DNA from: Trachythela sp. YZ-2020
Lineage: Eukaryota > Cnidaria > Anthozoa > Malacalcyonacea > Clavulariidae
DNA: 64,000 bases
NCBI GenBank assembly: GCA_016169945.1
Contig: JADLSH010000199.1
Location: 4,202,001 to 4,266,000, forward strand
Direction: 5' to 3'
Positions 35,498 through 47,000 of the stretch are shown here, one piece after another. Both the position numbers and the translations under genes were made by a program. How positions within the stretch are numbered: position 1 is the stretch's first letter; each line of letters begins with the position of its first letter. Below the pieces are notes generated by a model. That model did not search any database. It worked only from the letters and a program-made list of their open reading frames with translations, and had not been told where the DNA came from.

Positions 35498-35504
35498 TTT
35501 TATA
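35498..35504 (-). promoter_or_regulatory. TATA box of the nested antisense gene
   Basis: On the minus strand GGCTATAAAAGCGG, with a GC-rich flank (CGCGCGCGCGG) just upstream. It lies about 75 bases before the ATG at 35425, leaving room for a short 5' leader. Motif and spacing fit a core promoter; transcription is inferred. Confidence 0.55.
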
Positions 35505-36465
35505 GCCGCGCGCGCGAGGAATTGTGGTGAGTTAATTAACGCATTGTTACGTCATTACATTGCATGCGAGCGCGTGCCACTGATCTGAAAAGTAAACTGG
35601 ATAGCGCAATCTACTGTTTACTGAAGCCCATTAGACATTGCTATAAGCAACTGAAGGCCACTATTTGTTGAATATTAGTTTCTCATCAGAGGCTTTCTTC
35701 AATGTTCAGGCGGGCGGGGCGGCCACTACCATTATCTCATTATTACCCTAGAACTTCTGATGTCCACCATGACTCAATAAAATTTCGCTATAAATAAGTA
35801 AAACCGTGCGAAAATCCCTTTGACAACGAATAGTATCAAATACAGTTTGGAGAATTATAATTTTATAAAGAAATTTAGTAAATTTTGGTTTGATATTTGA
35901 CAAAACTGCGATAATGCCCATCGATGCGGCTTTGTAAAAGCCATGCGGGCGGAGGATGGGAAACTAATATTCAACAAATAGTGGCCTTACTAAGATATAA
36001 CTACATTATATTGACATAAAACAACAATATTCGAAACGTAATACTGATAGAGTAATTTTTAAGCCTTAGTCCAAACGAGGATGAGAGTTGATGAGAGTTG
36101 ATGAAGAGAAAACAAAGTAATTTTGGGAGATACGGCAAAAATATTTTAGTTTTTACGCATTTCTTCGCAAATCGCGACATAGAAAAAATTGCCTCTCAAA
36201 CAGAGTTTTAGAAATGTTTTTACAAAATCTAAGTAGTCTTTATCAATTATCATTTGTTTGCAGATCCGCGGCAAAGGTTTGGACTTTCCTCTGATATTGA
36301 AGAATTTCAATATATTCACATGGCTAGGAGGAAATGCATTTCGTACGAGTCATTATCCCTATGCCGAGGAGATTATGGATATGGCAGACCAATTAGGGAT
36401 AGTTGTGATTGACGAGTGTCCTGGAGTGGGCATTCGAAAGTAAGGATATCAGTAAATCATTATAC

Positions 36466-36548
36466 AGTCGAACCTCCCGTAAGCGGACACCTTCGGGACC
36501 ACGACTTGGTGTCCGCTTACGGGAGGTGTCCGCTTATGAGAGGTTGGT
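36466..36548. repeat. AAGCGGACACC repeat, short copy
   Basis: CAGTCGAACCTCCCGTAAGC then GGACACC is followed after a short loop by the inverted CCGCTTACGGGAGGTGTCCG. Same family as 9071-9496 and 40967-41162. Confidence 0.8.
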
Positions 36549-38509
36549 TAATATTTAACTGATTACGTAATTCTTGAAACATGATTCTTTTAATAATGAT
36601 AAGCAAAAGATTAATAAACAAAAGATTCAGGAGTTTGACTAATAGTCGAGGGTCGAGGGTCGAGGGTAGTAGGTCGAGGGCGAGGGTAATAGGTCGAGGG
36701 TATAATAGGTCGAGGGAGAGGGTATAATAGGTCGAGGGCGAGGGTATAATAGGTCGAGGGCGAGGGTAGAATGTCGATGGTCGAAAAATGCATGTCGAGG
36801 GTCGAAAATAGAAAAATATGGCGAGAGAAGTTCAAGAAATTGAAGAAATCTCGATATCTTTTTTATGAAAGAGGGGGCAAAATTTTTATATCTTTCTAGA
36901 TCTTTATGAAAGAGGGGGCAAATTCTAGATACTTTTCTTTAGTACATATACGTATAACAATACTGATGCGAGATTTTCGCGCAGTTTCAATTTGGACAAT
37001 GGACATGGACAATGCGAAATAAATATTATACATGCATGTCCTATAGAATAATTCTAATTAGATTCCTAACTGTCAATATTTTGTGTCACCGTGGCAAACA
37101 TTCACACACGGATTATCTTTCGCGCATGTTACGGCAGTAAACGTTTTTCGCACGGTCTGCGTGAATTCTAATACTACGCGACGTTTTAAATACAAGTAAC
37201 TATATTTTAGCTAATTTATCTATCTGCATTCTATAGAGGGCTGGGTAATATAAACCCAGTTCAAACCTTTATCCAGACATTTTGCCGACAACTATGTGTG
37301 ATAATCAATACAATAAAATCGATGCAAAATGATATACCCGGCAACGCGACGCGATTTTTCAGTTTCTAAAAGTAAATAAACCGTCTATGGAAGGAAATTT
37401 TAAAAGATATGCAGACCAAATAACTCAAACTGTTATAGCGCTTCTGAATATTTGAAAAACATAAAACAGGATCAAGGTTATATCACTTATATGTCAGTCA
37501 AAATCGAAAAATCGCGCCGCGTTGCCGAATCGCGTTCGGTGTGTCTGGGCCTTAACACTGAAGTGTCGCGTCCGCGCCCGTTGAGTATATGTGCTACGCA
37601 AGTGAAATCTGAACAAAAGGAAATATTAATGTTCTATATGTTCTAAACCATACCCTGCATACCAAATTTTGATCGCTGCATGCATCAGCGGAAGTCGCTA
37701 CTTTGTCATTGACATGGCATTAATGCATTATGAAACAAAACATACTCCGAACAGAAGCGTCATGTGCTCGCAAGATTTGAGTTAACAACGAGAAACACGA
37801 TAAACGGTAATATGCTATTAAGTATTCAAATTTTGAAATTATTGATAGCGCAAATCTACAAGATGCTTTTAATCTCATTAATCATTAGTCTTCGGCTAGC
37901 ACTGGGAACAGATTTTGACACTCACGTTATCATCCTAGTGACAGATGTGACTTTGTTAGGCCATAGTTAATAGGTTAGGCTAAATGCGAGTCAACCTATT
38001 GCATGCTTTGAGACTATCGCATCTGTGAAGCCAAGTTGAAGCGAAAAAAATACAATGAAAAATAGGCCCTTGGCATTGTAAATAGGTAGTTTTCATTCTC
38101 AGCCAGAAAATTCGAGAAGTTCCTCATTAATCATTGAGATACAATATCTTGACAGAATGAACCAAAAAATTGTACAATATAAGTATATATTTAATATTTA
38201 TAATTATATCTAAAATAAGAGGGTTTAACTAATGAATTATTTACATAATACTGGTACCGATCGCTAACAACGTATAAACAAAAATTAGTAAAAACATAGA
38301 ACTGCTTATATAGTTCACTTATGAACAGAACAAATTCCCCTCTATATTTATCTATAGAATAAATTTATTTAATTATATATAACAGAATGTATCCCCTCTA
38401 AATTTCTCTATAACAAAACAAATTCTCTTTAGGACGCACGCGTTTTCCCTTCGGCTTAGTCGGCTTAGGTTTAGCGTGGCATGTATATACGTATTTCTAA
38501 ATGCGGTCG

Positions 38510-38626
38510 GATGTTACACGGTGGTACAGCATTTTAGCGATAACAATCGCAACAGAACCAATCAAATTTCGCATGACCTCATTTGCATTACGAGTTGTCG
38601 CTAAAATGTTGTCCCGTGTAACATCG
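38510..38626. repeat. Small MITE nested in the foldback transposon
   Basis: Ends GATGTTACACGG and CCGTGTAACATC are inverted, as are the CATTTTAGCGA and TCGCTAAAATG blocks next to them. A longer relative is at 52891-53415. Confidence 0.8.
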
Positions 38627-38879
38627 CCTTAATCAGAAAGCGTTTTCAACAAATTTATCAGTGGCAATTCTATTCGTAACTATTTCATGTTCATATATTT
38701 TTTTCACGTTCAAATGTTGCAACACAGACAGATCAATTAGCTCTTAAAAATAATCTTAAAATCATAAGTGGCAATAACTTGTCTCTGTTTTTCATCAAGT
38801 GAATTGAATAGAACATTGTCTATTAACACAACTCCATTAAAGGCGGGATTTTTTCGTTTTATGTGCAGTGAAGATGGGT

Positions 38880-39110
38880 GGTAGTAGGTGTTGGAGAAGT
38901 CGTTACTGTATACAAGTAGGCCATATCATGGATGTGGCGTAGTTTTCTCTTAGCATGGCTAAAGGCGTGCTCCAAGAGGAAGGCTTCTTTTTAATGACCA
39001 ATGTCTTCATCGCAAATAAAATCCATTCGGTCATTGCCGTCTTTCTGCGAGAGAAGCCAAACTGATTCAATTCAATTTGATGGTGACAATGTAACCTCAA
39101 TTTTGAAAGC
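38880..39110 (-). other. Possible decayed coding stretch inside the foldback transposon
   Basis: The minus strand shows a 65-codon open frame (38903-39100) and, in a neighbouring frame, a protein-like stretch FLLEHAFSHAKRKLRHIHDM. No family was recognised. It might be a remnant of an internal gene of the element. Confidence 0.2.
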
Positions 39111-39309
39111 TAGAATATTTTAGATAGATTTGATGTTGTAACAGGTATCTTTTAAAACCAACCCTACGGCTACGTTGACAATGCGAACATGAATGATACA
39201 GTTTGAACGTGATTTACGCTTGTAAATCAAGGATGAAAATACAAATCTCTCTGGAATACAATTTATTAGAGGGACACGGGCACACGGCAAGCTTATATAC
39301 TTTCATGCA

Positions 39310-39560
39310 TGCTACTCATGCTTCATGAGAGTTGATGAGATCATGAGAGTTGCAAACAACTATTGTCAGCACTACCGTTTTGCACGTTCTTAGAGCTAGC
39401 TTAACAAAATATCGCGTTATATATAACAAGAGTTTATAACAAGAAAAGCTAAGAAGGAAATTAAAACTATACGTATCAGAATATTAAGATAAATTAAATT
39501 CTTAGGGCTCCGTTTCGTGCGCCATAGTTTTAATAACTACAAGGATGCGGCAACTGAATA
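39310..39560. repeat. Partial GAGAGTTGATGA-family MITE in the foldback transposon
   Basis: CATGAGAGTTGATGAGATCA is followed by sequence homologous to the interior of the 15301-15698 copy (AACAAGAAAAGCTAAGA, AGGGCTCCGTTTCG). The right end is missing. Confidence 0.65.
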
Positions 39561-40966
39561 TTTTTAAAGAAACTTTGTGCGTACTCACTGTATACTGCGT
39601 CAACCAGAACTCGATCGCAAGTAAGGCTCGAATTAAAATTTTTCGCAAGTTTTAATCCAGGACTAAATATGCAAATCCCGACATCCGGCGCGACACTTCA
39701 GTGTTACGGGTATATCATTTTGCTGCGATTTTGTTGTATTGATTATCACACATACTTGTCGGCAAAATGTCCGGATAAAGGTTTGAACTGGGTTTATATT
39801 ACCCAGCCCTCTATAGAATGCAGATAGATAAATTAGCTAAAATATAGTTACTTGTATTTAAAACGTCGCGCAGTATTAGAATTCACGCAGACCGTGCGAA
39901 AAACGTTTACCTGCTGTAACATGCGCGAAAGATAATCCGTGTGTGAATGTTTGCCACGGTGACACAAAATATTGACAGTTAGGAATCTAATTAGAATTTA
40001 TTCTATAGGACATGCATGTATAATATTTATTTCGCATTGTCCATGTCCATTGTCCAAATTGAAACTGCGCGAAAATCTCGCATCAGTATTGTTATACGTA
40101 TATGTACTAAAGAAAAGTATCTAAAATTTCCCCCCCCCCCTTCATAAAGATCTAGAAAGATATAGAAATTTTGCCCCCTCTTTCATAAAAAAGATATAGA
40201 GATTTCTTCAATTTCTTGAACTTCTCTCGCCATATTTTTCTATATTTTCGACCCTCGACATGCATTTTTCGACCCTCGACATTCTACCCTCGCCCTCGAC
40301 CTATTATACCCTCGCCCTCGACCTATTATACCCTCGCCCTCGACCTATTACCCTCGCCCTCGACCTATTACCCTCGCCCTCGACCTATTACCCTCGACCC
40401 TCGACCCTCGACAATTAGTCAAACTCAAGATTCAGACGCTGTGGCAATTGTTAAATCATCACGGGGTCACGGGGATCAACAGAAACCAGCGGCTTATCTC
40501 ATGTCAATGCTGTTAATGAAACTGTTGATGTTGTGGGTCATATACCCAAAATATTGCACCGTACGTAAGCAAATTTTTGAAACGTGCATCTAACTCTGCA
40601 AGTGTTACAGTAAAGGGAAAACGAAAAAATCGCGGGGCTGGTTACGGACTTGAGATTCCGTGCGTTTATACGTTCCGGGGCGACCAATTTTCTTTGACTT
40701 GGTTGAGGAACAAAATACGTAAGACTGGACATGCTTTGTTGGATGAGAAACTATAATGGTTCATAAAGAAAAAAGTAACAGTAACTGATAACGGTGCGAC
40801 GCTACAATAAAAAAATACGGAATATTGAATTAATAGTTTCCTTATCAATTCTGTCATCAGCTCATTCTAATAACACAATATATCAAACACATATGTTTCT
40901 ATTGTAATACTGTATTAAGTCAACTAGGCGGCATAATTATTAATTTAACAGAAAATAAATCAAGTG

Positions 40967-41162
40967 TGTCCGCTTACAAGAGGTTATAATGTTGTTTGGG
41001 AAGGTTGTTTTGGTGTCCGCGTCCGCTTACGGGAGGTGTCCGCCTAGGAGAGGTTGTAAATATAGTAATATAATAGCTTATTGGCCGGGACCCAAAAACA
41101 GTGTCCGCGTACAAGAGGTGCCCGCTTCCGGGAGGTGTCCGTAAGTAGAGGTTCGACTGTAT
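40967..41162. repeat. AAGCGGACACC repeat copy
   Basis: Contains TGTCCGCTTACAAGAGGTT at the left, GTCCGCTTACGGGAGGTGTC within, and GGTTCGACTGTA at the right end, the family terminus. Confidence 0.75.
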
Positions 41163-42151
41163 ACGGATAATAAGCCAATTCATAGTTTCGATGCGCATCC
41201 ATGACGCGTTCTACGTCGGGTACTAGGGTACCTGCAAGGCAGGGAATGCTGCGGGGACTGTTATTATTCTTTAGCTTCTTGAAACAAACATGCAAACAAA
41301 TATGCAACACAAATTATATTCAGTAGACGGTAATTATTGGCATTGACCCAGTGGCTTGCGCGCTGTCAGTAGATGCATACCCTAGCATAGTTTGCAGGAT
41401 GAGACAAGCTAAATATATCACGAAACATGAAAGACATCAAATTTTGTAACATCTATTTCAAAATATCAATATTTTCCATGTATTGTTCTTCCACATGGAA
41501 TCCCCACATGAAATCCATGTTTACTGCAATGAGTAATTTGACACTGCCACGCAAGGAAATTTGCATATTTTTATAGTGTATAAAAGCGTTAAAAATATAT
41601 ACATGTGCTGATGTGCGCAAAATAATTTTGAATTTGGAAAGCTATAAAACGTAAGCGTTGTTCCATCATTCTGTTCTTACTTTGCTGGATATGTGAGTCA
41701 CCTACATCAGGCTACATGTAAAGCACAACTCATTTCAACTCATTGCCATTCGAATATTTGTCTTAGGACTCTTAGTGCGCGCAGAACTGAGACCCTGTCT
41801 GTTCCGACATTGTAAAATAGGAATAAAAACATATTTCTATGCCTACAGTAGCCTATTTAATAGGTCAAACCTTGCACAAATCATATCTTACCTTGAATTG
41901 TCAAAATAGACTTGAAAAAGCTTTAGAAATTCGATAAAAATTCGAAGACTCCGTCCTAAAATTTCGACTTTCTTGTTTTAGACCAAATTTTGGTCCGGAG
42001 TCCTTGGCCATCTGTCCGTGATGGACGAACTAGTACGACGTGACAAGAACCGTCCCTCCGTAGTCATGTGGTCTGTCGCGAATGAACCGAGCTCGGACGC
42101 CCCAGAAGCTGAAGCATATTTCAGGTAAAATATCATTCGAGCTTCTGTAAA

Positions 42152-42385
42152 GCCCCGGTCAAAGTTGATGAGAGTTGATGCATGAGAGTTGATGAGAGTC
42201 AATGAGAGTTGCAACTCTCGATCGCGTTTCACCGCCAACTCTCATCGACTCTCATCATCTTTGAACTGGTTCAAATTTTGATGAGAGTTGGTGAGAGTTT
42301 TGCTGGTTTGACCGGTACGCGTGGTAATATCCAGTCAACTCTCATGCAACTCTTGTTCTCGTTTGACCGGGACATGAGACTGTAT
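42152..42385. repeat. MITE with GAGAGTTGATGA subrepeats, copy 3
   Basis: Left end AAGCCCCGGTCAAAGTTGAT, right end CTCGTTTGACCGGGAC. Internal direct and inverted GATGAGAGTT units, including the GTACGCGTGGTAATATCCAG block shared with the copies at 34.9 and 61.9 kb. Confidence 0.85.
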
Positions 42386-42679
42386 AAGCGGAGACGAAAA
42401 TATTATTTTCGCTTTGCCTGTATCTGTGAATATCCAGGCTACACATAGTCACCGGCAGACACAGAGAAGAGTTTTAAGTCAACAAATATCAGCTCAGCTG
42501 TAGAAAGTACTTCGTGACAGAACTGGGATAGGTTGCAATAAAAATATTTACAAAGACGTCCATTGACCATATCATATGCTATTAAAAGCCTGCTCTGGGA
42601 TCTTAACTCGCCTTAACTCGCCGCGAGATAATGCGAGTTAAGGCGAGTTTAGGCGATTTAAGAAAAAACACAACTTTCA

Positions 42680-42768
42680 GGTAATGCGTTTTAAGGCGTT
42701 TTAAGGCGTTTTAAGGCGTTTTAAGGCGTTTTAAGGCGTTTTAAGGCGTTTTAAGGCGATTTAAGAAA
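42680..42768 (+). repeat. 10-bp minisatellite GCGTTTTAAG
   Basis: Seven to eight near-perfect tandem copies of GTTTTAAGGC, preceded by related GCGAGTTAAGGCGAGTTTAG sequence from about 42610. Confidence 0.93.
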
Positions 42769-43854
42769 AATACATGGTAATTAAATATGCAAGTATAGCA
42801 CTTTAAGCAAAATACAGTAATAATACATAATTAATAGTGCATAGTACATGTATTTTGAAAGGGCACCACTGCTCCACCCACACCCCCAGGGGGTCATGTA
42901 GACTGTCATGTAAACAAGACCCAGTTGAAACTTATTAATTTGCTTGTTATTTTGCCGTATTAAGCATGCCTAACTTGTCGCTTAACGCTTGTGGTTCTTA
43001 TTAACAATTTATTTTCCTTTAAACGCAACCAAAGGTCTCGTATACATGAAATGAAGGATTATATTGGACATATATGTGAGTAAGAGCAGCGCTGAAGAAG
43101 AACACAAACTAATTTTGCCTGTTTTTCTTTCAGCAAAGAATGCTATTTAAACAAATATTATATTCAGCTGTGTATATGTGCAAAGACAAACAAATTAACT
43201 CTACAATATAACATACCATGCATGCATAAGAATCCATCTTTAACCATCAAATGATCAAACCAAAGCACCAGAATAACAAAATTCCATACTGTTTTTCGTC
43301 CTTCACTTCAGGCCAACTTAGTCGGAGTTTAAGATCTACGACGCGGTCGCAATTTCAGCTCAAAAATGTGATTACTGCAATGAATCCTTGAAGCTTTTTC
43401 AAACAGTAACTTTACAAACAGTTTGGCAAAAACAATGCGCTGTCTGCCATAAGTTCGACGTTAACGAACACCTCTACCGCCACGTTGCTCAAAAGACGTG
43501 AAAATATGCTTAATCTAACGTTGTGTTGAGAATTAAAACGCTGTTGAGGATACCCTTGGGACCACAAATTATTCATACTTTTTGTACTACATGAAGCATT
43601 TCTTTGTTTCGAAGGCGCGTCGTTGAGTTGCCGCATCGTAGATCATAAACTCTCTGAATGCCGTTTAAAGAACAAAAACCCATGTCGACTGTGCTAAATT
43701 CCGAAACATGTCTCACCATGCTCTCATAATTATATAGCATGCATCGTGACAAAAAAAACAAAGGACGATTCAGGAGTTGGTAAAAGGAAGCAAGATTTGT
43801 TATACAGTTTAGGATTAGTTGAATAAAGTGGCTACTATGTTCTAGAGTTTTTAA

Positions 43855-43970
43855 CAGCAACAACAAAACAACAACAGCAGCAGCAGCAATAACAACAGCA
43901 ACAACGACAACAACGACAACCACAACAACGACAACAGCAGCAGCAACAACAACAACAACAACAACATGCT
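43855..43970 (+). repeat. CAA/CAG microsatellite
   Basis: About 115 bases of CAACAA, CAGCAG and CAACGA trinucleotides. The Val/Ala-rich minus-strand frame across it is an artefact. Confidence 0.9.
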
Positions 43971-44085
43971 AACCATATCCATTGGTATATAATTCCGACG
44001 GGCAATCCGGTGGAACGTCGTATATTACATTGATATCGTCTAAATATCTTTGAAAAAAGTCAGTTAATTTTTACTTAAACAACAA

Positions 44086-47000
44086 TTAGGTTTGTTTTTT
44101 GTCCGCCCAAGGTTGCTTGTCCCCTGACACGAGTATGGCGTAAATAATCGATGCAACCACGTATATTATAAATGTTATCCAAAACACAATTTTCCATTCC
44201 TCGGGATCCTAAAAGGAGAGATAACAATCTTAACGGTTTCAACATCCATACCGAAGAATAAACCAAAACGTGATAATATATTTTCGCTTGGATCACAAAG
44301 AGAACAACACTTACTATACATGCACACAAACTAAATTAAAAAACCCTTGATGGAGTTTCTTGGGGCCGACACTTAAGCCTGGTTTCCATATGGTCGTAAC
44401 CGTGTCACAGAATAGGAAATGACCAGAAAGGCCACTCAGCAGTGCAACGTGACACCCTATTTTTATGCAGTTATCTGGCCAGAATAATGGCGGACCAGCC
44501 AGTTCAGCGTGTTTATTGGTCAGAAAATGAAATTGACTGGCTAGAATAATGGTAATGAACATGCGTAATGCGACATGCGCAGCGTCAAAAACTTCAAAGG
44601 TTCGGCCTCAAGTGGCCCTTCTAGTCATTTCCTATTCTATGACCGTGTCGTAAACGTGTCGCAACTGTCGCGGAGATAGGCTTGCAGTCTATCTCCACGA
44701 CAGTTACGACGCGTTTATGACACGGCTACGATCATAATTATGGAAACCAGGCCTAAAGGCTCTTTCCACTCGTCGCAAAAACCAATTCGCAAGCTCGCTG
44801 CGAGTACTTTCATCCAATCACAATGCTGGACAGTTTATTTTAATTACATGCAAGAACTCGCAGCGAGTTTGCGAGTTGGTTTTGCGATGAGTGGAAAAGA
44901 GCCTTTATGTAGTGCTAGCTGAGTGCATGCATAAATGAAAATCGTTGGATAGGTTATCTCCAAATTACCGCCGAGTGACCGTGGATAATATACTGAAATC
45001 TTCATGCGAAAATAGATGTTTATGTGGAGTTAGCACGAAGCCTTGATCTGGCCATATTGTTTTTAACAATTGTCAACTAGAGCGTAATTGGACAGTGGTT
45101 TGTTCCTCTGGACGAGATAGAGTTCTGCAAGAACGAATACACTACCCTAAGTATGATCCAACCATGCTTAACTTTTATATGATTATATCAGTGAGGGGCA
45201 ACACCCCAGATGAACATGACATTCGTGTCATCTTATAGACAATCTATACAAGAGACTGAGAACAAGTCGTTTTACCTAGAATGCGGTTTAGCGGACCCAA
45301 CAAAGGTAGTTAGGATAATATATAGGCTTATAGGTTCACACAATAATAACTAAATTGCCAAAGTGCACTTGTTCCGTCGTTTTTGCTTGCAGGGGCCGCG
45401 GAACCGGGACATGTGTCCCCTACTTTTTTCAAAATGGAAAAATTTCCCCTTTCCTGAAATGAAAGTGCCCTTTTTTCTGGTTTAAAAGTGCCCCTTTCTG
45501 AATCAATGGGCAAAATCCATGTGGTTTAGATTAGGTAAAAATAGCCGCAGAATGCAGGAAATGGTGTTCCAGAGACCTTAGAAATCCAAACTTTTCCCAA
45601 GAAGATCCTGTCGTGCTATACATTGTACCATCAGGATATTTTTTACCCCCCCCCAAACAAAAATGACGCTGGGTATACCACTTATACGTGTCCCTTTTCT
45701 GCGGTGCCCTCTACTTTTGAGATGCCTCCGCGGTCTTCGTTTGCTTGCATTTTGTGGACAGCACTGGGGGAACAAACAATTCCATCTATAAAACTTACTA
45801 ATACTACAATACCTTGGAGTGCGCAATATACCCAGTCAACATAGGGCTGAGAAAGCCAGGCAAAGATCCAAACGTGTTGGATAGACCCATCAACAACCCA
45901 GCATAGCGAGGAGCTATGTCCAAATGATTGACGGCATAACCAGTCGCATTTATACCAGAAAAGCCGACGCCAAGAACAAGAAATAAAACACATAAATATC
46001 GCTGCGTCACATAGCTTGTGGCGACGATAAATATACCGGCGAATATACAACCTAGTGAACACAAAGAATTGCAAAATGAAACTGTTGAAATTGACACAAC
46101 AATTTTCCAAATTCATATAAGTGTATATCATTGAAAATTTATGAGAAAATAGGGCAATCGTGTTTCTGAACTTCACTCAACTAACTGTATTTAGACTGGG
46201 TAGCTCTATCAGTCCTAAACTGTAGTTCTCCAGAGGTCTAGTAAAACCAGCAAGGGACATCCGTTAATAACACAGTAGTATTACAGGAGGATACCTAAAC
46301 TAAACTTTATTTATACTGGATAGCTCTATCAGTTTTACGCAGCGAATATTAGCCGAGTTTTACTGTAACTGTTCTTCTTAGAGGTCTAGTAAGGGTCATC
46401 CGCCTATATTGTTCCAGTGTTACTACAGGAAGAAATTGGACTACTCCAAGAAACCTGCGATGTTTGGTTGAATCAAGATGGGACCACTCTTCCCACATGC
46501 GACTGGGGTGAAATCGATCGAACCCCGGTCCCAGAGGTTAAAGGCACACACACTAATGACCTGCATTGTGCCACCAACAGCTATTATTTTGGTGAATTGG
46601 TCACATGGTGATGTTTTAAGCCTAGTCAAGTTTAATTATTCTGTCCTTCAGCAGGACGGCAAATAGGTTTATCAAGTGTTAGGACTGAAACAATTTTCAA
46701 AATGGATTATGAGCTGTCATTTCAAATTCTACCAAATTTGGACTGGACTAGATCAGTGCCTACATACATACCTATAGCGTAATACAAAGCACGAACATTT
46801 CGTATGGTCATGATTTTGTATTTAATAAGAAAATCTGCTGAAATGCCTCCAAGAGGTCCCAATACTGACTTGAGCATGTATGGACAGGCAGCCAGAAATC
46901 CCATCTAAATAAAATAAGTATATGAAGAATTATCAATGTCTTTACATAGATAGAAAGCCAGGGATGAAGCCAGTCAACGCGTGCTCAGAAGGCAAATTCA

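Larger units (their letters stand above)
36631..40426. mobile_element. 3.8-kb foldback transposon with 9-bp target-site duplication
   Basis: The element is bounded by inverted ends GAGTTTGACTAAT...ATTAGTCAAACTC and flanked on both sides by AAGATTCAG (36622-36630 and 40427-40435), a 9-bp direct repeat typical of target duplication. Long inverted arms (about 36631-37580 and 39690-40426) begin with tandem GTCGAGGGCGAGGGTATAATAG-type units and continue through matching unique sequence (for example CTATAGAGGGCTGGGTAATA and its complement). The left arm has about 200 extra bases near 37340-37550. The 2-kb centre has no clear transposase. A 9-bp duplication with long arms recalls Foldback/MULE-type elements. 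It lies in the glucuronidase intron. Confidence 0.88.
31470..42124 (+). pseudogene. GUSB: Beta-glucuronidase fragment, four exons, frameshifted
   Basis: Exons 31470-31601, 32021-32161, 36264-36439 and 41982-42124 match the middle of glycoside hydrolase family 2 beta-glucuronidase (lysosomal release of glucuronic acid from glycosaminoglycans). Motifs: [75 protein letters not shown] and [10 protein letters not shown], the last holding the acid/base Glu of the NEP motif. The N-terminal sugar-binding domain and the C-terminal part with the catalytic nucleophile were not found on either side. Joining exon 3 to exon 4 in phase runs into a stop in the GHLSVMDE region. Exon 4 is 143 nt where the phases call for a multiple of three, consistent with a single-base deletion after the SLA codons. 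Most likely a decaying fragment. A sequencing error, or missing exons in diverged sequence, would be the alternative. Confidence 0.85.
42125..44085. other. Stretch between glucuronidase fragment and transporter, no gene seen
   Basis: Contains a GAGAGTTGATGA MITE (42152-42385), a 10-bp minisatellite (42680-42768) and a CAA/CAG microsatellite (43855-43970). No exon matching the missing C-terminal half of beta-glucuronidase was found here. The 3' flank of the transporter gene ends this stretch. Confidence 0.5.

Noticed and set aside
45578..46629. Small overlapping frames near the transporter exon at 45813-46051
   Set aside because: Shadow frames of the true exon or of interspersed repeats.
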